DNA of 64,000 bases from Igneacidithiobacillus sp041146875 (GCF_041146875.1 NZ_JBFRXP010000012.1:25899-89898); one strand, 5' to 3'. Positions 18,140 through 27,709 are shown, numbered from the stretch's first letter. A program made the numbers and translations. Notes: generated by a model from the sequence alone, not told the origin.

Positions 18140-19041
18140 CAGTCGCACCTCTCCACCCAAAAACGATAGGATGCACCATAGCGCGCGGAGAGAGCCAATT
18201 CAGGATGATGGCCGTAGAGCTTACGCAGGCTTGATATATCGCGCCGTAAATACAGGGCCGCCGCACGGTAGGGAGCTATCACAGCCGGTGCGATATTTTC
18301 TTGCTCAGCTTGCTGAAGGAATTCTAACACCTTAGCCGTATTGCCTGTTTCTAGCGCACGTAACCCTTCCAACATGGCCGGCAGCACCTCCGCTTGACCT
18401 CCTGACTCAGGCATGGGCAGCGGCGTCTCACGCCGTGTATCTGGTTCGGCAAGCTCACGTGAAACGGCATGATCAATGTTCCAGCGCAGCCAAGCCAAAT
18501 ATTCTTGCAGACGCCGCCGGAGACGGGGGTCGGAATTACGCTCGATCTCCTCCTGTAGCTGCAACAGGAGTTCTGTATTTTCTTGCTCGCGCTGATCCAG
18601 CGCCGCATACGCAAGTAAACGAATTTCTTCCGCTTCATCTCGCAAGGCACTACGCAACAAGCGGGTCTGTTCGGCAAAGCGCGAGGCAACAATTTGTGAA
18701 AGCGCTTCCACCCGTTGACTCGGATCCCTGGATCCTCGCAAACGGCCTGCCACAGCACCCTGAGAAACGCTAGAAATACGCAAACGAGAATCCCGCGCTG
18801 GTACCGGTACGATGATAGGCTCGACTTCAGCCGTGTGAATACGTCGCCGCACCGAACGTAGGGCAATTGCATAACTTATGGCAAGCACTGCGCCAATAAA
18901 AAGGAGAAAAACACAGAGCAATAAAAACAATAGCCAGGTCGGCGACCAGCCGTGCCACATCTTTTCCCGCGGCGCGATGATGCTCGCCAGGAGTGAAGCG
19001 GCCAGCGTTACCAGGAAAAAGAGGATAGCGAGCAAAATCAC
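18139..19041 (-). CDS. pelE: Pel biosynthesis protein PelE (membrane anchor plus TPR)
   Basis: A 300-residue protein with two N-terminal membrane helices (residues about 1-22 and 35-60) and a cytosolic helical region with TPR-like repeats and many charged residues. This matches PelE, which links PelD to PelF in the synthase complex. Its ATG overlaps the pelD stop (ATGA). Sequence conservation is low in this family, so the call depends on architecture and on the position between pelD and pelF. Confidence 0.85.
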   Translation of the reverse strand: MILLAILFFLVTLAASLLASIIAPREKMWHGWSPTWLLFLLLCVFLLFIGAVLAISYAIALRSVRRRIHTAEVEPIIVPVPARDSRLRISSVSQGAVAGRLRGSRDPSQRVEALSQIVASRFAEQTRLLRSALRDEAEEIRLLAYAALDQREQENTELLLQLQEEIERNSDPRLRRRLQEYLAWLRWNIDHAVSRELAEPDTRRETPLPMPESGGQAEVLPAMLEGLRALETGNTAKVLEFLQQAEQENIAPAVIAPYRAAALYLRRDISSLRKLYGHHPELALSARYGASYRFWVERCD

Positions 19042-20327
19042 CCGGGCTCTCGCTCTTCGAGAAACGCACGAATTTGGGTGACCGCCTCACTTCGATCTAT
19101 CTGCAAGGAATCACGACGTTGGAACATTTTTTCCCAATCCGTGGGGCAGCATTCCCGAATCCGCGTTTCCACTCGCTGCAAGTAGCCGTCGACCGCGCTC
19201 GGACCGGAAAAAGGTAATAGCACCAATAAATACAGCCTGCTATCAGAACGGTGCAACCACAGCACATCCAGCCCACGGCGCAAGGTTTGAACCTTGCGCA
19301 CAACTGCTTCGACTTCTGGGCCATCTAGGAAAACATAGCGAATGCAAAACCCCACCTGCGGCACAACCCCAGCCAAACGCTGCAGTTGCAGGAGATCAAC
19401 AGCAAACTCCGGCGGACAATCAGGCCAACGCTGCAACACCTGCTGCGAAAACTGGATCGCGCTGGCATAATTGCACAAATATTGGAACAAGACTTCGATG
19501 ATCTGCAGATTTTCGCGACTAATGGCAAAAAAAGACATATCTTCAATGCCAAGACAGTGCTGAACTCCCATTTTATCTTTATATACATGAACGCTTAGAT
19601 ATTGTTGAATCTGCCCCAATTCCAAGCCAGCGATATTTTGGCTCTGACCCTCGGCAAGTGCCTGCCGCCAAACCGGATCTGCATCGTCCAAGCTAACAAC
19701 GTTACCAAAACTGGCAAGCAAATTGGGGCTTGTACCCGAACCGTTACAAGCGTACCAAGAAGCAACTTGTACGCCCGCAAGTTGATTCAGGAAATACAAA
19801 ACGCGCGAGGCAATCTCTTGATTCAAGACACCGTGGTTAGCAGCCAAGCTTTGCCGCAGCTCTTCTACCGCAGTGCGCACGGAAACCGGTTGGTAAAGCA
19901 GACTTTGTTCCAAGCGATCGAGCGATACCCGGGTAACGTATAGGTCATCCGCAAGTTGGCGTAGACGGGTTGCGGTAATTTCTTCCTCGAGCGCACGTCC
20001 CGTCTCGCGTCGTGACCAGTATGCGCTGAATTCCGAGGCAATGAGTACCACCAACACCGTCCCGGCGGCAACCGCTAAGCCCTGTACCAGTGGATAGGGG
20101 TGCCAGAGGAAGACGCTTGCCAATATCACCGACGAAGTCAGCGCCGGGAGAAAGGCGTAGCGTAAGGCAATCAACAACGGGATGATCAGTAACCAGGGAA
20201 AATCCTGTGCGAGCAGCAGGGGATCCTGGGGATTGAGAAAATTACTGAGCAATAAGGCGAGAACCGGCAACAGAATTGCCTCGAACCAGCCCTCGCCCCG
20301 CCGTGGCAGCACCGTCAGCATACCCAT
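19038..20327 (-). CDS. pelD: c-di-GMP receptor PelD (GAF plus degenerate GGDEF)
   Basis: A 429-residue inner-membrane protein: about four hydrophobic helices in residues 15-100, a coiled linker, a GAF domain (about 150-300) and a degenerate GGDEF domain (about 305-400). The GGDEF signature is lost (RSDSR at 360-364), but an RxxD inhibitory-site motif remains as RGLD (351-354), five residues upstream as in canonical I-sites. Arginines at 385-391 could provide the second contact. PelD binds c-di-GMP and activates Pel synthesis post-translationally. The ATG is 13 bases after the pelC stop. Confidence 0.92.
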   Translation of the reverse strand: MGMLTVLPRRGEGWFEAILLPVLALLLSNFLNPQDPLLLAQDFPWLLIIPLLIALRYAFLPALTSSVILASVFLWHPYPLVQGLAVAAGTVLVVLIASEFSAYWSRRETGRALEEEITATRLRQLADDLYVTRVSLDRLEQSLLYQPVSVRTAVEELRQSLAANHGVLNQEIASRVLYFLNQLAGVQVASWYACNGSGTSPNLLASFGNVVSLDDADPVWRQALAEGQSQNIAGLELGQIQQYLSVHVYKDKMGVQHCLGIEDMSFFAISRENLQIIEVLFQYLCNYASAIQFSQQVLQRWPDCPPEFAVDLLQLQRLAGVVPQVGFCIRYVFLDGPEVEAVVRKVQTLRRGLDVLWLHRSDSRLYLLVLLPFSGPSAVDGYLQRVETRIRECCPTDWEKMFQRRDSLQIDRSEAVTQIRAFLEEREPG

Positions 20328-20340
20328 GCTAGTCTCAGTC

Positions 20341-20880
20341 TCAATGCAACGCGCGACCGAGAAGACGCTGGATCAAGTGCTGCGCAACACCACCCGTACC
20401 ACCACGCCCGAGGCTCCCGCCGTGGGCATTACCCACGCCGCTCCAGACCACTTTACCACTGGCAACATCTACCACCCAGAGGGTCACAGCTACTTCCGGC
20501 TCAGCATTGATACCCGCCCGATAATCCCATTCATCTACGCTTCCCGCCAAGGCATAGCGCGCACCATCAGCGCGTGCCTCGCGCAAAGCGCCGGCATATT
20601 CCTGCTTCCAGTCACCGCCGAGAAGGGCCTCAGTACGGGTACTGATGGGCAGGTTCCCCAGCACCGGCCGCCCTTCACTTTGCAAAATGCCCGCTGCTAT
20701 CGCCGCCGCGCGGGCATTTGCCATAGGCGTTTCGGTATTGTTGGCAAAGGGAAGTACCGCCCACGTGGTCCCTTTGTTGTTTGCGATTGGGCTGGCGGTT
20801 TTTACGTTCATTCCTGCACAGCCACCAAGCAGAACCATCAGTCCCAAAGACACTGTCACTGCGCGCCAATTCATCATCAT
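20341..20880 (-). CDS. pelC: Outer-membrane lipoprotein PelC
   Basis: A 179-residue lipoprotein with lipobox LGGC ending at about residue 21, followed by a small alpha/beta domain. In Pseudomonas, PelC forms a dodecameric ring at the inner leaflet of the outer membrane around the PelB exit pore. The start is one of three consecutive ATGs (20880, 20877, 20874); AGGGAGA lies just upstream, so the second or third may be the true one. It follows the barrel gene by 15 bases, consistent with their joint role. Confidence 0.88.
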   Translation of the reverse strand: MMMNWRAVTVSLGLMVLLGGCAGMNVKTASPIANNKGTTWAVLPFANNTETPMANARAAAIAAGILQSEGRPVLGNLPISTRTEALLGGDWKQEYAGALREARADGARYALAGSVDEWDYRAGINAEPEVAVTLWVVDVASGKVVWSGVGNAHGGSLGRGGTGGVAQHLIQRLLGRALH

Positions 20881-20895
20881 TTCTCCCTGCGATTC

Positions 20896-22407
20896 TTAAA
20901 AATAAAAACGATACCCGACGCGCACCATGCGCTGATTCAAAGCAAGCCCATTCCCGCCTTGCCCTTGGGCAAAGCCAATACGTAGTCGATCTGGCCCAAA
21001 GACTGCGGTACTAACACCCGCATCGACCTGATACTGCGGGCCAAAGCGTGTGTTTTCATAAACGCTTAGGGCGAAGTACGGGGACCAATCACTGGCCAGG
21101 GAGCGCTGCCAGGCTCCCCACTGCATGCGTAGCCCAACATCGGCGTAGCTCCCCGGCAAAACAAGATCTGGGTTCCGGGCATCTGGCTGCATTACGTCAG
21201 CAAGCACCCCTTGCAACTGACTGACGCGCGTAAGGTTGTGATAATCTGCAAACGGTCCAAGCTGTAGCTCCCAAGGACCGAGAGAATGACGCCAAAGTAA
21301 GGAAACTTCGCCATATCGATCGCTTCCCAACGCTTTGCCATCCTGCCCCTGATATTGGCTCCATCCCCCCGTGATGTTGCCCAACCAGGATCCAAATCGC
21401 TGTGCCCACTGCAGATCGATACGATTCGTCATGCCCGCAACCGCGAGGGCTGGGCTTTGCAAACTGCGATCGTGATAATCGAAATTTGCCGACAACTCGC
21501 CGTTGTCTGTCGCCTGCCACCCGAGAGAAAAACGTCCACTCACAGTGCTTCGTTCTCCCCGATAGGTTCCTACCAAGCCCTCAATCTGCCAACGCGGATC
21601 TTGCCAGCGCAGTCCAAGCAAATCGCGGCTACTCCAGGCCGGCACACGCAGTAATTGTGAGGCGGCAGACGCGGATTGCGACAAGGCATCGGCGTCGAAA
21701 ATCAGGCTCCAGCGGTCACTCCAGGCAAGACGTCCGCGCAAGCGAGGTCCATACAAGTTGAGACCATTAAAACTCTGCCAACTGCCCGCCAAATCGACAT
21801 AACTGCCACTTTCCCGTACCGCCTCCAGATACTGGCGGCGCAGTAGGCGATCAAACGGGCCCTTTTGTAGCACCAATAATGCGTCACGCCGTGCTTGGCG
21901 GTAGCGCCCAAGGTCCATTTGCGCCTGCATACGGTCACGCGCTGGTAAGTCCTGCGGGTGGCGCAAGAGATGAGCCAAAGCAGACGAATCGTGCGTGTGC
22001 AGGGCGAGGCTCAATCGTGCCCAGCGCGGTGTGGGCTGGGGATTATTGGCGATCAGCACTTGCGCTAAACCCCAGTACCCATGCGCCAGACTCCAGGATA
22101 TTGCCGGCAAAAAATCACCCTGGCGTGCTGCTGTGAGCAACACGGAACGGGTCACATTACCGCCCACAGGCGATGCAGCCAAGGCATCGGCAAGGGTATG
22201 CAGAGTATCGCGTTTTTGCACCACTTCTAGGTTGGGCGCCGCTCTGCTTGCCGGAGGCAAATGGTCTTCGCCCACCGCGATTCCATCGCTGGTGCCAGGT
22301 TGGGCCGAAGCTGGGGGATTACGTTCGCCAGCAGCAAGAGTCACTCCAGAATAAAAACAGATACTTGCCGTCAACAGTGCCAAGACGTTTACCTCTGTAC
22401 GTCTCAT
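20896..22407 (-). CDS. pelB: PelB part 3: outer-membrane beta-barrel exporter domain
   Basis: A 503-residue protein equivalent to the C-terminal third of PelB. It has its own signal peptide (hydrophobic stretch ending TLAAG), a short helical segment with TPR-like repeats (about 80-230), then about 16 amphipathic strands such as RWQIEGLVGTYRGERSTV, and it ends in an aromatic FYF typical of outer-membrane barrels. It should form the Pel export pore. The ATG at 22407 overlaps the preceding stop (ATGA), a separate translation start rather than a frameshifted continuation. Normal PelB is one polypeptide of about 1,190 residues. Confidence 0.8.
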   Translation of the reverse strand: MRRTEVNVLALLTASICFYSGVTLAAGERNPPASAQPGTSDGIAVGEDHLPPASRAAPNLEVVQKRDTLHTLADALAASPVGGNVTRSVLLTAARQGDFLPAISWSLAHGYWGLAQVLIANNPQPTPRWARLSLALHTHDSSALAHLLRHPQDLPARDRMQAQMDLGRYRQARRDALLVLQKGPFDRLLRRQYLEAVRESGSYVDLAGSWQSFNGLNLYGPRLRGRLAWSDRWSLIFDADALSQSASAASQLLRVPAWSSRDLLGLRWQDPRWQIEGLVGTYRGERSTVSGRFSLGWQATDNGELSANFDYHDRSLQSPALAVAGMTNRIDLQWAQRFGSWLGNITGGWSQYQGQDGKALGSDRYGEVSLLWRHSLGPWELQLGPFADYHNLTRVSQLQGVLADVMQPDARNPDLVLPGSYADVGLRMQWGAWQRSLASDWSPYFALSVYENTRFGPQYQVDAGVSTAVFGPDRLRIGFAQGQGGNGLALNQRMVRVGYRFYF

Positions 22408-24050
22408 CGAGCACCTCCGTCTCTGACGCGTAAGTCCTGCATACTTTGCCAGGCCGCCTGGCGGCGCAAGGCCCAAGCCAGACCCGTCTGTCCGACGCTA
22501 CCCCAGAGCGAGGCTTGATTGAGCAAACGTGTTGCTCGCTCACTTGGCACCGCAGGCGGGAGAGTTGCAGCCAAGCGCAGGGCTTGGCGATTCAGATTCA
22601 GACGTTCCAGAGCGTTGAGTACCGCATCGCGCATACCCGGCTCCGGTTGCACCGTATTGCCCACCAAAAGCGCTCGCAAGGTACGCACCTGTCCACTATC
22701 AATAAGCATCCACAACAGATTATTTTTTGCCACGGTATCTTCGGGGTTGAGCTTGAGGGCTTGCGCATAGGCAAATCCGGCAACGCGATAATCCAAACGT
22801 GCATTAGCCCACTGCCCCATAGCCAGCCAATACGCGGGGAAATTTCGCACACCGTCGGGGTCCGATTTTTCGACTGCTTGTAAGAGCCCCCCCAGGGTCT
22901 CCCATTGCTTGGCTGTCGCTGCGTAATATAACCCTTCGAAATAAAAGAGCGGGAGCTGATATTTTTTCCAGCCCTGCAAGGCAACCGCGAGAGCCGCCTC
23001 GGGCTGCTTCTCTCCACTCAATAGCACCAAGCGCTGCAAATCGTATTGGTTTGCGGCGCCGAGAAGATATAGCGTTTTTTCCGCCTGGAAGGCGGCGGAA
23101 TTATCATGTAATTCCCAGGCCAAAACTGCGTACAGTTGCCAAAATGGAACATCCTCCAGGGTCGCCTGCGCACGCACCCGCTCCAATGCGGCAAATGCCA
23201 GTCGATAATTCCCCTGCATGGATAACAAATGCGCCTCATCAATCGCCAAGGATGGGCTGGAACCATAGTGCCCGGCACTGCGCTGCAATGCACGCAGACT
23301 GGTCTCAATATCCCCCATCTGGTAGCTGAGGTAGGCCTTTTGATTCAACAAATAGTGCCGCGAGCCAAAGTGTTGGAGAGCAAAGTCGAGAGCTCGCAAA
23401 GCGCGCTCCGGCTCGCCGAGTTCGCCGTAGGCGTAAATCAGCGATTTCCACTGTGCATCGCTGAGCGGACGGGCGCGCGCCGCAGGCGCGAGCATGGCAA
23501 TAACGATATCGGGGCGTGCCAAGGTCAGGGCCAGCGATACCGCTTTTTCCTGTGCTGCTGCATCACCATGCTCTACCAGCCAATGGAGTTGGCGTAAAAC
23601 CTCTTCGCGCTGACCTAACCAACCTGCGACCTCGATCAGTCGCTGCCGCCACAGGCGATCATCGGGCCGTTGCTCGACCGCAGTATAGGCTAGGCGATAA
23701 GCCTCGTTGAGATTGTGGCTTTGCAAAAAGGCGCTATAGGCCAAGTCATAAAGCTTTTGCGAATATTTCGCCGGAAAGGGCTGCACCACTAAAGGCGGAC
23801 TGTACCAGGATGGTGATGCACCGCCCTGATCCAGATAACTCATCCCTTTCCCGGATTTTTGACTAGCTTGCAGTTCTGCCGCGAAGGCGTTCGCTACCTC
23901 TTTTTGCGCTAGATACTTCGCCCGCCATTGCGCATCGTCGGCGGCGAGACTGCCCGGCGCCTTCCACCAGTCCGTAGGCAGCGTAGTCGCAAATGTCGGT
24001 AATGCCGGACACGTCAGCACCAACCCAACAAGGAATGTTCGCAGCCTCAT
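22404..24050 (-). CDS. pelB: PelB part 2: exported TPR protein
   Basis: A 548-residue protein made almost wholly of TPR-like helical pairs after a clear signal peptide (MRLRTFLVGLVLTCPALPTF, cleavage near ATT). It corresponds to the middle TPR region of PelB, which binds PelA in the periplasm. It has no barrel and no membrane anchor of its own, so it is probably periplasmic. ATG at 24050 forms an ATGA overlap with the upstream gene; the frame stays open further upstream but without the signal peptide at its N-terminus. The next gene is coupled in the same way. Confidence 0.78.
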   Translation of the reverse strand: MRLRTFLVGLVLTCPALPTFATTLPTDWWKAPGSLAADDAQWRAKYLAQKEVANAFAAELQASQKSGKGMSYLDQGGASPSWYSPPLVVQPFPAKYSQKLYDLAYSAFLQSHNLNEAYRLAYTAVEQRPDDRLWRQRLIEVAGWLGQREEVLRQLHWLVEHGDAAAQEKAVSLALTLARPDIVIAMLAPAARARPLSDAQWKSLIYAYGELGEPERALRALDFALQHFGSRHYLLNQKAYLSYQMGDIETSLRALQRSAGHYGSSPSLAIDEAHLLSMQGNYRLAFAALERVRAQATLEDVPFWQLYAVLAWELHDNSAAFQAEKTLYLLGAANQYDLQRLVLLSGEKQPEAALAVALQGWKKYQLPLFYFEGLYYAATAKQWETLGGLLQAVEKSDPDGVRNFPAYWLAMGQWANARLDYRVAGFAYAQALKLNPEDTVAKNNLLWMLIDSGQVRTLRALLVGNTVQPEPGMRDAVLNALERLNLNRQALRLAATLPPAVPSERATRLLNQASLWGSVGQTGLAWALRRQAAWQSMQDLRVRDGGAR

Positions 24051-24910
24051 GGCATCTTCTTTACGGGCGCCGCGCGCAGCAACTCGCGATGCAGCCACTG
24101 CGCTGCCAGCTCCGGGCGCCCGGCGGACAAGGCCAAGCGCGCCATGGACAACACGACATCGTGGTCGTGCCACAATGCTGGCAACTTCTGCAAAGTCGCT
24201 TGCCCAGCTTGCAGGGCCGATTCCGCACCTTTTCCGCCTTCTAGCCAGGCAAGTCCTCGCAGGAAAAATGCTTTCTGCTGCGCGCCATTTTGGCTCTGCT
24301 CCGCGAGCTGCAAAAGTAAATCACCCGCCTTTGCGGGCTGATTGCCCGCAGCCCAAGCGCGGACAGCGGCAAGCATGTTAGCGGTCCGCTGCTGTGGATC
24401 CAGCTTGGCTGCTTCTGACCAAGCCTGTGCGCTGAGTTCATAGGCACCCAGGGCGAACGCATCTTGTGCAAAACCTTGCCATTGGTCGACTGACCAATCG
24501 CCCAGCGCGAACAATCCTGCCAGCTGTGGGCGCAACGCCAGCATAGCCGCCTGACGAGCCGGTGAATCCGCCGGAATGGCGAGAGCCTGGGTTTTGGCAA
24601 TCCGCCATTGCAGCAGCCGCGCCTGACGATACATCGGCCCCCGCGGGTCCCGCAGAATTGGAGCGATTTGTCGCTGTGCTGCCGGATATTGACCACTACG
24701 CAACATCAGTTCGGCGCTCTCCAGTTGCGCCCGGGCATCGGCAGCAGACTCCTGAAAGAAAAGACGTCCATGCCAACCATACTGCCAGGCCACGCCAAAT
24801 ATGACTGCAAGCACGATCGCAACAAACAACAGTACGCTTGCTGGTCGCAGCAGACGCGCCTGATTTGCAAGCCGATCACGTTCCGGGGCAGTGGACATCG
24901 ACGCGTGCAT
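24047..24910 (-). CDS. pelB: PelB part 1: inner-membrane-anchored TPR protein
   Basis: A 287-residue protein with one N-terminal membrane helix (about residues 22-47, VLLFVAIVLAVIFGVAW), no signal cleavage site, and a periplasmic region of TPR-like repeats. It matches the membrane-anchored N-terminus of PelB. The frame opens at ATG 24910, inside the end of pelA; a second ATG at 24898 is possible and neither has a strong Shine-Dalgarno, suggesting translational coupling to pelA. Together with the two following genes it would rebuild PelB as three proteins spanning inner membrane, periplasm and outer membrane. Confidence 0.75.
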   Translation of the reverse strand: MHASMSTAPERDRLANQARLLRPASVLLFVAIVLAVIFGVAWQYGWHGRLFFQESAADARAQLESAELMLRSGQYPAAQRQIAPILRDPRGPMYRQARLLQWRIAKTQALAIPADSPARQAAMLALRPQLAGLFALGDWSVDQWQGFAQDAFALGAYELSAQAWSEAAKLDPQQRTANMLAAVRAWAAGNQPAKAGDLLLQLAEQSQNGAQQKAFFLRGLAWLEGGKGAESALQAGQATLQKLPALWHDHDVVLSMARLALSAGRPELAAQWLHRELLRAAPVKKMP

Positions 24911-27641
24911 GCGGTGCGCTGCTTTGTAGCTGTGCGGAACTCGCCACTACTTTGCCGTTCAGTTGCAGCTGACAACCCTGGATGTTGGCAAGATGCAGCT
25001 GAACTGGGACAAAACCATCCAATTGCGCCGTAAAACCACCGGCATTTTCTTGAAATGCGCTGATCGGGGCGTTGGCGCTGATAATGTAGGGCACCTTCGG
25101 AACACTGGGTTGTAGGGCCAGATATACCGAATCTTGACCATCCATGTGAACATAATAGGCACCATTCGGCGTGTCGTTATAGCCAGCAATTCCTGAACTA
25201 GACGAAATATTCGGATAGCCAAGACTTTTCGGCATACGTAGCTCACGCAAATCGGTGGCATTGCCGATCCAGAAACCATCGCCTTGTCGTGCGATGTGAA
25301 TGGTAAAGAAATTGTTGGCGATATGCGCATAATTTGCGACATACGTGGGGGTGATGGATTGCGTCAGAACCCAGTCATACACCTTCTCCAGCGCCGAAAG
25401 AGAAGCAAGCTTGGTCGCCGTATACCAGTGCGTGTAGATGTCGATTGGTTTCAAACGATGGGGCTTATTGGTCATCTCAAAGGTCTGAATGACGTTGATA
25501 TAGCCCCAGAACGGCCCGTGCCACTGGTTAGTAAAATAGTCTTCGTTCGCGTCGGGGGCAAACACTTGCAGCCATTTACCGCGAAAGATCCCAATCGGTG
25601 GGACGGCAGTGATACTCGGGTCTTTCTTACTGATATAACTGTCACCACCGTTGATGTTCATTAGCCCCGCACCATAGGCTAGGCCCACCACCTGCGCATC
25701 TGGCTCACAGTCACCCGACCATTGATCGATCACGACCTGTTTATCGGGCGGTGCGAGGTGTTTATCGATCCATTTTGCCGCACCTACTGCTTCCATGTAG
25801 GGACTAAATTTGTAACCGGGGACCGGCAGCAAATTGATACCAGGATAATCCTTACCCGCCTCAATTGCCGGCCAATTGAAGGGGTGCGACCACATATGCG
25901 AACCAATTTCCACATAGGGTAGACGAAACACCTCCCGCGCCACCTTTGTGCCCAAAGGCGCGAGGGCAGGATACAAACCGCGGTCTCCGGGAAGCAGGTC
26001 GCCAACGATTACGGAGCCAGTAAAGGGTAGTTTATATTTCTCCAAAATCCGGTGCATATAGACTTCAGCGGCAATATGGTAGGGCGGGAATTGCGCTCGA
26101 CTCACAAAACCATCCCCGTCGGTGTGCGCCATAAACAAACGTCGCCCGCTCTCGGTCGTGGTGTCGGGAACCGGCATTTCTGGCAACCGCAGCGCCGCCC
26201 GATATAGGGCAAACGGATCAATCAACCAACGAGTATCTTTGTTCGGCAGAGTCCTCAAGATGTAAGGGGACAAAACATAACCACCCCAAGGGGTAATCGC
26301 CGCTGCATCCTCGCTCCCACCTGCGGTATCGAGCACGTGCAACCAGACTTGGCTACCCTCTGGCGCAGTCACCGCGAGAAAATCCCGGGTGCTGGCCTCA
26401 ATTGGCATTTCATAATTCATTTCTTTCGCAGCGCTCGCAACCTCTGCCGAATTCGCCGCCATGGATACTGGGCGAGACATGTTTACCGCTTGGTAAAAGC
26501 CAGAGTCGAGATCATCCTGAAAGTCCCCAAGCAGAAGGATCGGAATTCCCGCCTTTTTCGCCTCGCGCAACCAGTGCGAGAGACCCGAGACATCATCAAT
26601 CGGGTCCCCATCACTCCACAGCACCACTCCTGCATATTCACCAGGATATGCAACTTTAGGTAACCCATCGGCCAAGCGTTGGAACTGCGGAATATAACCA
26701 AGGTACTCCAGGGGCATGGCGCCATTGGCGAATGCTTCACTGTACTCTTCTGGGCCAGTGCTGTTGTACAAAATCAATACATGGCGCGGCATCGGTTCAC
26801 GCAATCCGGCCCCAACGGCCGTCAGTTCGGCATTCGTTACATAGGGAATGAAACCGAGAGACCGGATCTTCTGAGCATCCTCCCACCAACCCTCGCGATT
26901 GAGTTTGGTCGGCAAGTAGTCGATAACGATGGCGGGCAACCCATAGGACTGCGCTTTGTGCAACTCCGTGATCAGCGCCTGCCGATTTGTTTCGGATACC
27001 TCGCGATAGCTATGGCTAGCTTGATCCCACTCGCGAAACAATGATTCTGCCAAAACCGCGGCCAAATCTTGGTGAATTTGCGGCAACACTGTAAAACCAC
27101 GATTGGCAATCAACTGGGCTTGCGGATGCGCCGCCTTGATTGCCGCAATGAGATCCACCAACCCCTGTTCCTGCGCCTTCCGTGCCGCACCCTGCGTTAC
27201 CGCCTCGTAGGAGTCTAGGGTGTCGAGAAAAAATCCTCGGTAGCCCTCTGCCCATATCGGATCGATAATCTTATGCAAGAGATAATCGCGACATTGTGGC
27301 TGGGCAAGATCAATGATTTTTCCACCCCATGCTGCGTTCTGTCCCAGCACGCAGGATTTTGGGAGCTGCGCGTAACGGTCGTCACCCGGCGTGGTTTCCC
27401 CGATGCTGACATAGGCGAAGATTTTTTGTTGGGGGGAGAAAGCGCTTGGCAGGCGTTCATTGCCGGGGTTCACGACTACCCAATCGAAGTCGCGAAAAGC
27501 CGCGGGCGCAGCACCACCGCCATAGTAAAAGCCGACGCTCGGCAACGAAGACGCGTGCACAGGCAATACGCTCATAAAAAGTAGCGTGAGAGCCCCGGTG
27601 ATCGCCGTAACCAGCAGGTGGCGAACAGAATCTAAGCGCAT
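24876..27641 (-). CDS. pelA: Pel deacetylase/hydrolase PelA
   Basis: A 921-residue periplasmic enzyme with signal peptide (residues 1-31). The N-terminal GH166-type hydrolase barrel (about 35-285) keeps the probable catalytic glutamate in LAESLFREWD (about E199). A Rossmann-like domain follows, then a polysaccharide deacetylase domain with HTDGDG (506-511) and SHMWSHPF (581-588) as metal and catalytic motifs, and a C-terminal beta domain. PelA deacetylates and trims Pel during export. ATG at 27641 with GAGGGAG upstream is preferred over an earlier in-frame start at 27677. It is the first gene of the pel operon, with a terminator of the preceding gene just upstream. Confidence 0.93.
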   Translation of the reverse strand: MRLDSVRHLLVTAITGALTLLFMSVLPVHASSLPSVGFYYGGGAAPAAFRDFDWVVVNPGNERLPSAFSPQQKIFAYVSIGETTPGDDRYAQLPKSCVLGQNAAWGGKIIDLAQPQCRDYLLHKIIDPIWAEGYRGFFLDTLDSYEAVTQGAARKAQEQGLVDLIAAIKAAHPQAQLIANRGFTVLPQIHQDLAAVLAESLFREWDQASHSYREVSETNRQALITELHKAQSYGLPAIVIDYLPTKLNREGWWEDAQKIRSLGFIPYVTNAELTAVGAGLREPMPRHVLILYNSTGPEEYSEAFANGAMPLEYLGYIPQFQRLADGLPKVAYPGEYAGVVLWSDGDPIDDVSGLSHWLREAKKAGIPILLLGDFQDDLDSGFYQAVNMSRPVSMAANSAEVASAAKEMNYEMPIEASTRDFLAVTAPEGSQVWLHVLDTAGGSEDAAAITPWGGYVLSPYILRTLPNKDTRWLIDPFALYRAALRLPEMPVPDTTTESGRRLFMAHTDGDGFVSRAQFPPYHIAAEVYMHRILEKYKLPFTGSVIVGDLLPGDRGLYPALAPLGTKVAREVFRLPYVEIGSHMWSHPFNWPAIEAGKDYPGINLLPVPGYKFSPYMEAVGAAKWIDKHLAPPDKQVVIDQWSGDCEPDAQVVGLAYGAGLMNINGGDSYISKKDPSITAVPPIGIFRGKWLQVFAPDANEDYFTNQWHGPFWGYINVIQTFEMTNKPHRLKPIDIYTHWYTATKLASLSALEKVYDWVLTQSITPTYVANYAHIANNFFTIHIARQGDGFWIGNATDLRELRMPKSLGYPNISSSSGIAGYNDTPNGAYYVHMDGQDSVYLALQPSVPKVPYIISANAPISAFQENAGGFTAQLDGFVPVQLHLANIQGCQLQLNGKVVASSAQLQSSAPHARVDVHCPGT

Positions 27642-27709
27642 ATACTCCCTCTTTTGATTCGGCAAAAATAACACCATCGGAGATATCGAGCAATTTCAAT
27701 AGTTCGTCA

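Noticed and set aside
20896..24910. Split pelB as a sequencing error or pseudogene
   Set aside because: Both breaks coincide with ATGA overlaps and begin new signal peptides, and each frame is intact to its end.
27642..27709. Third copy of the duplicated regulatory block before pelA
   Set aside because: None of the shared blocks (TGTAGCAGG, ATAATATAC, TTCCTGCTT) occur there.
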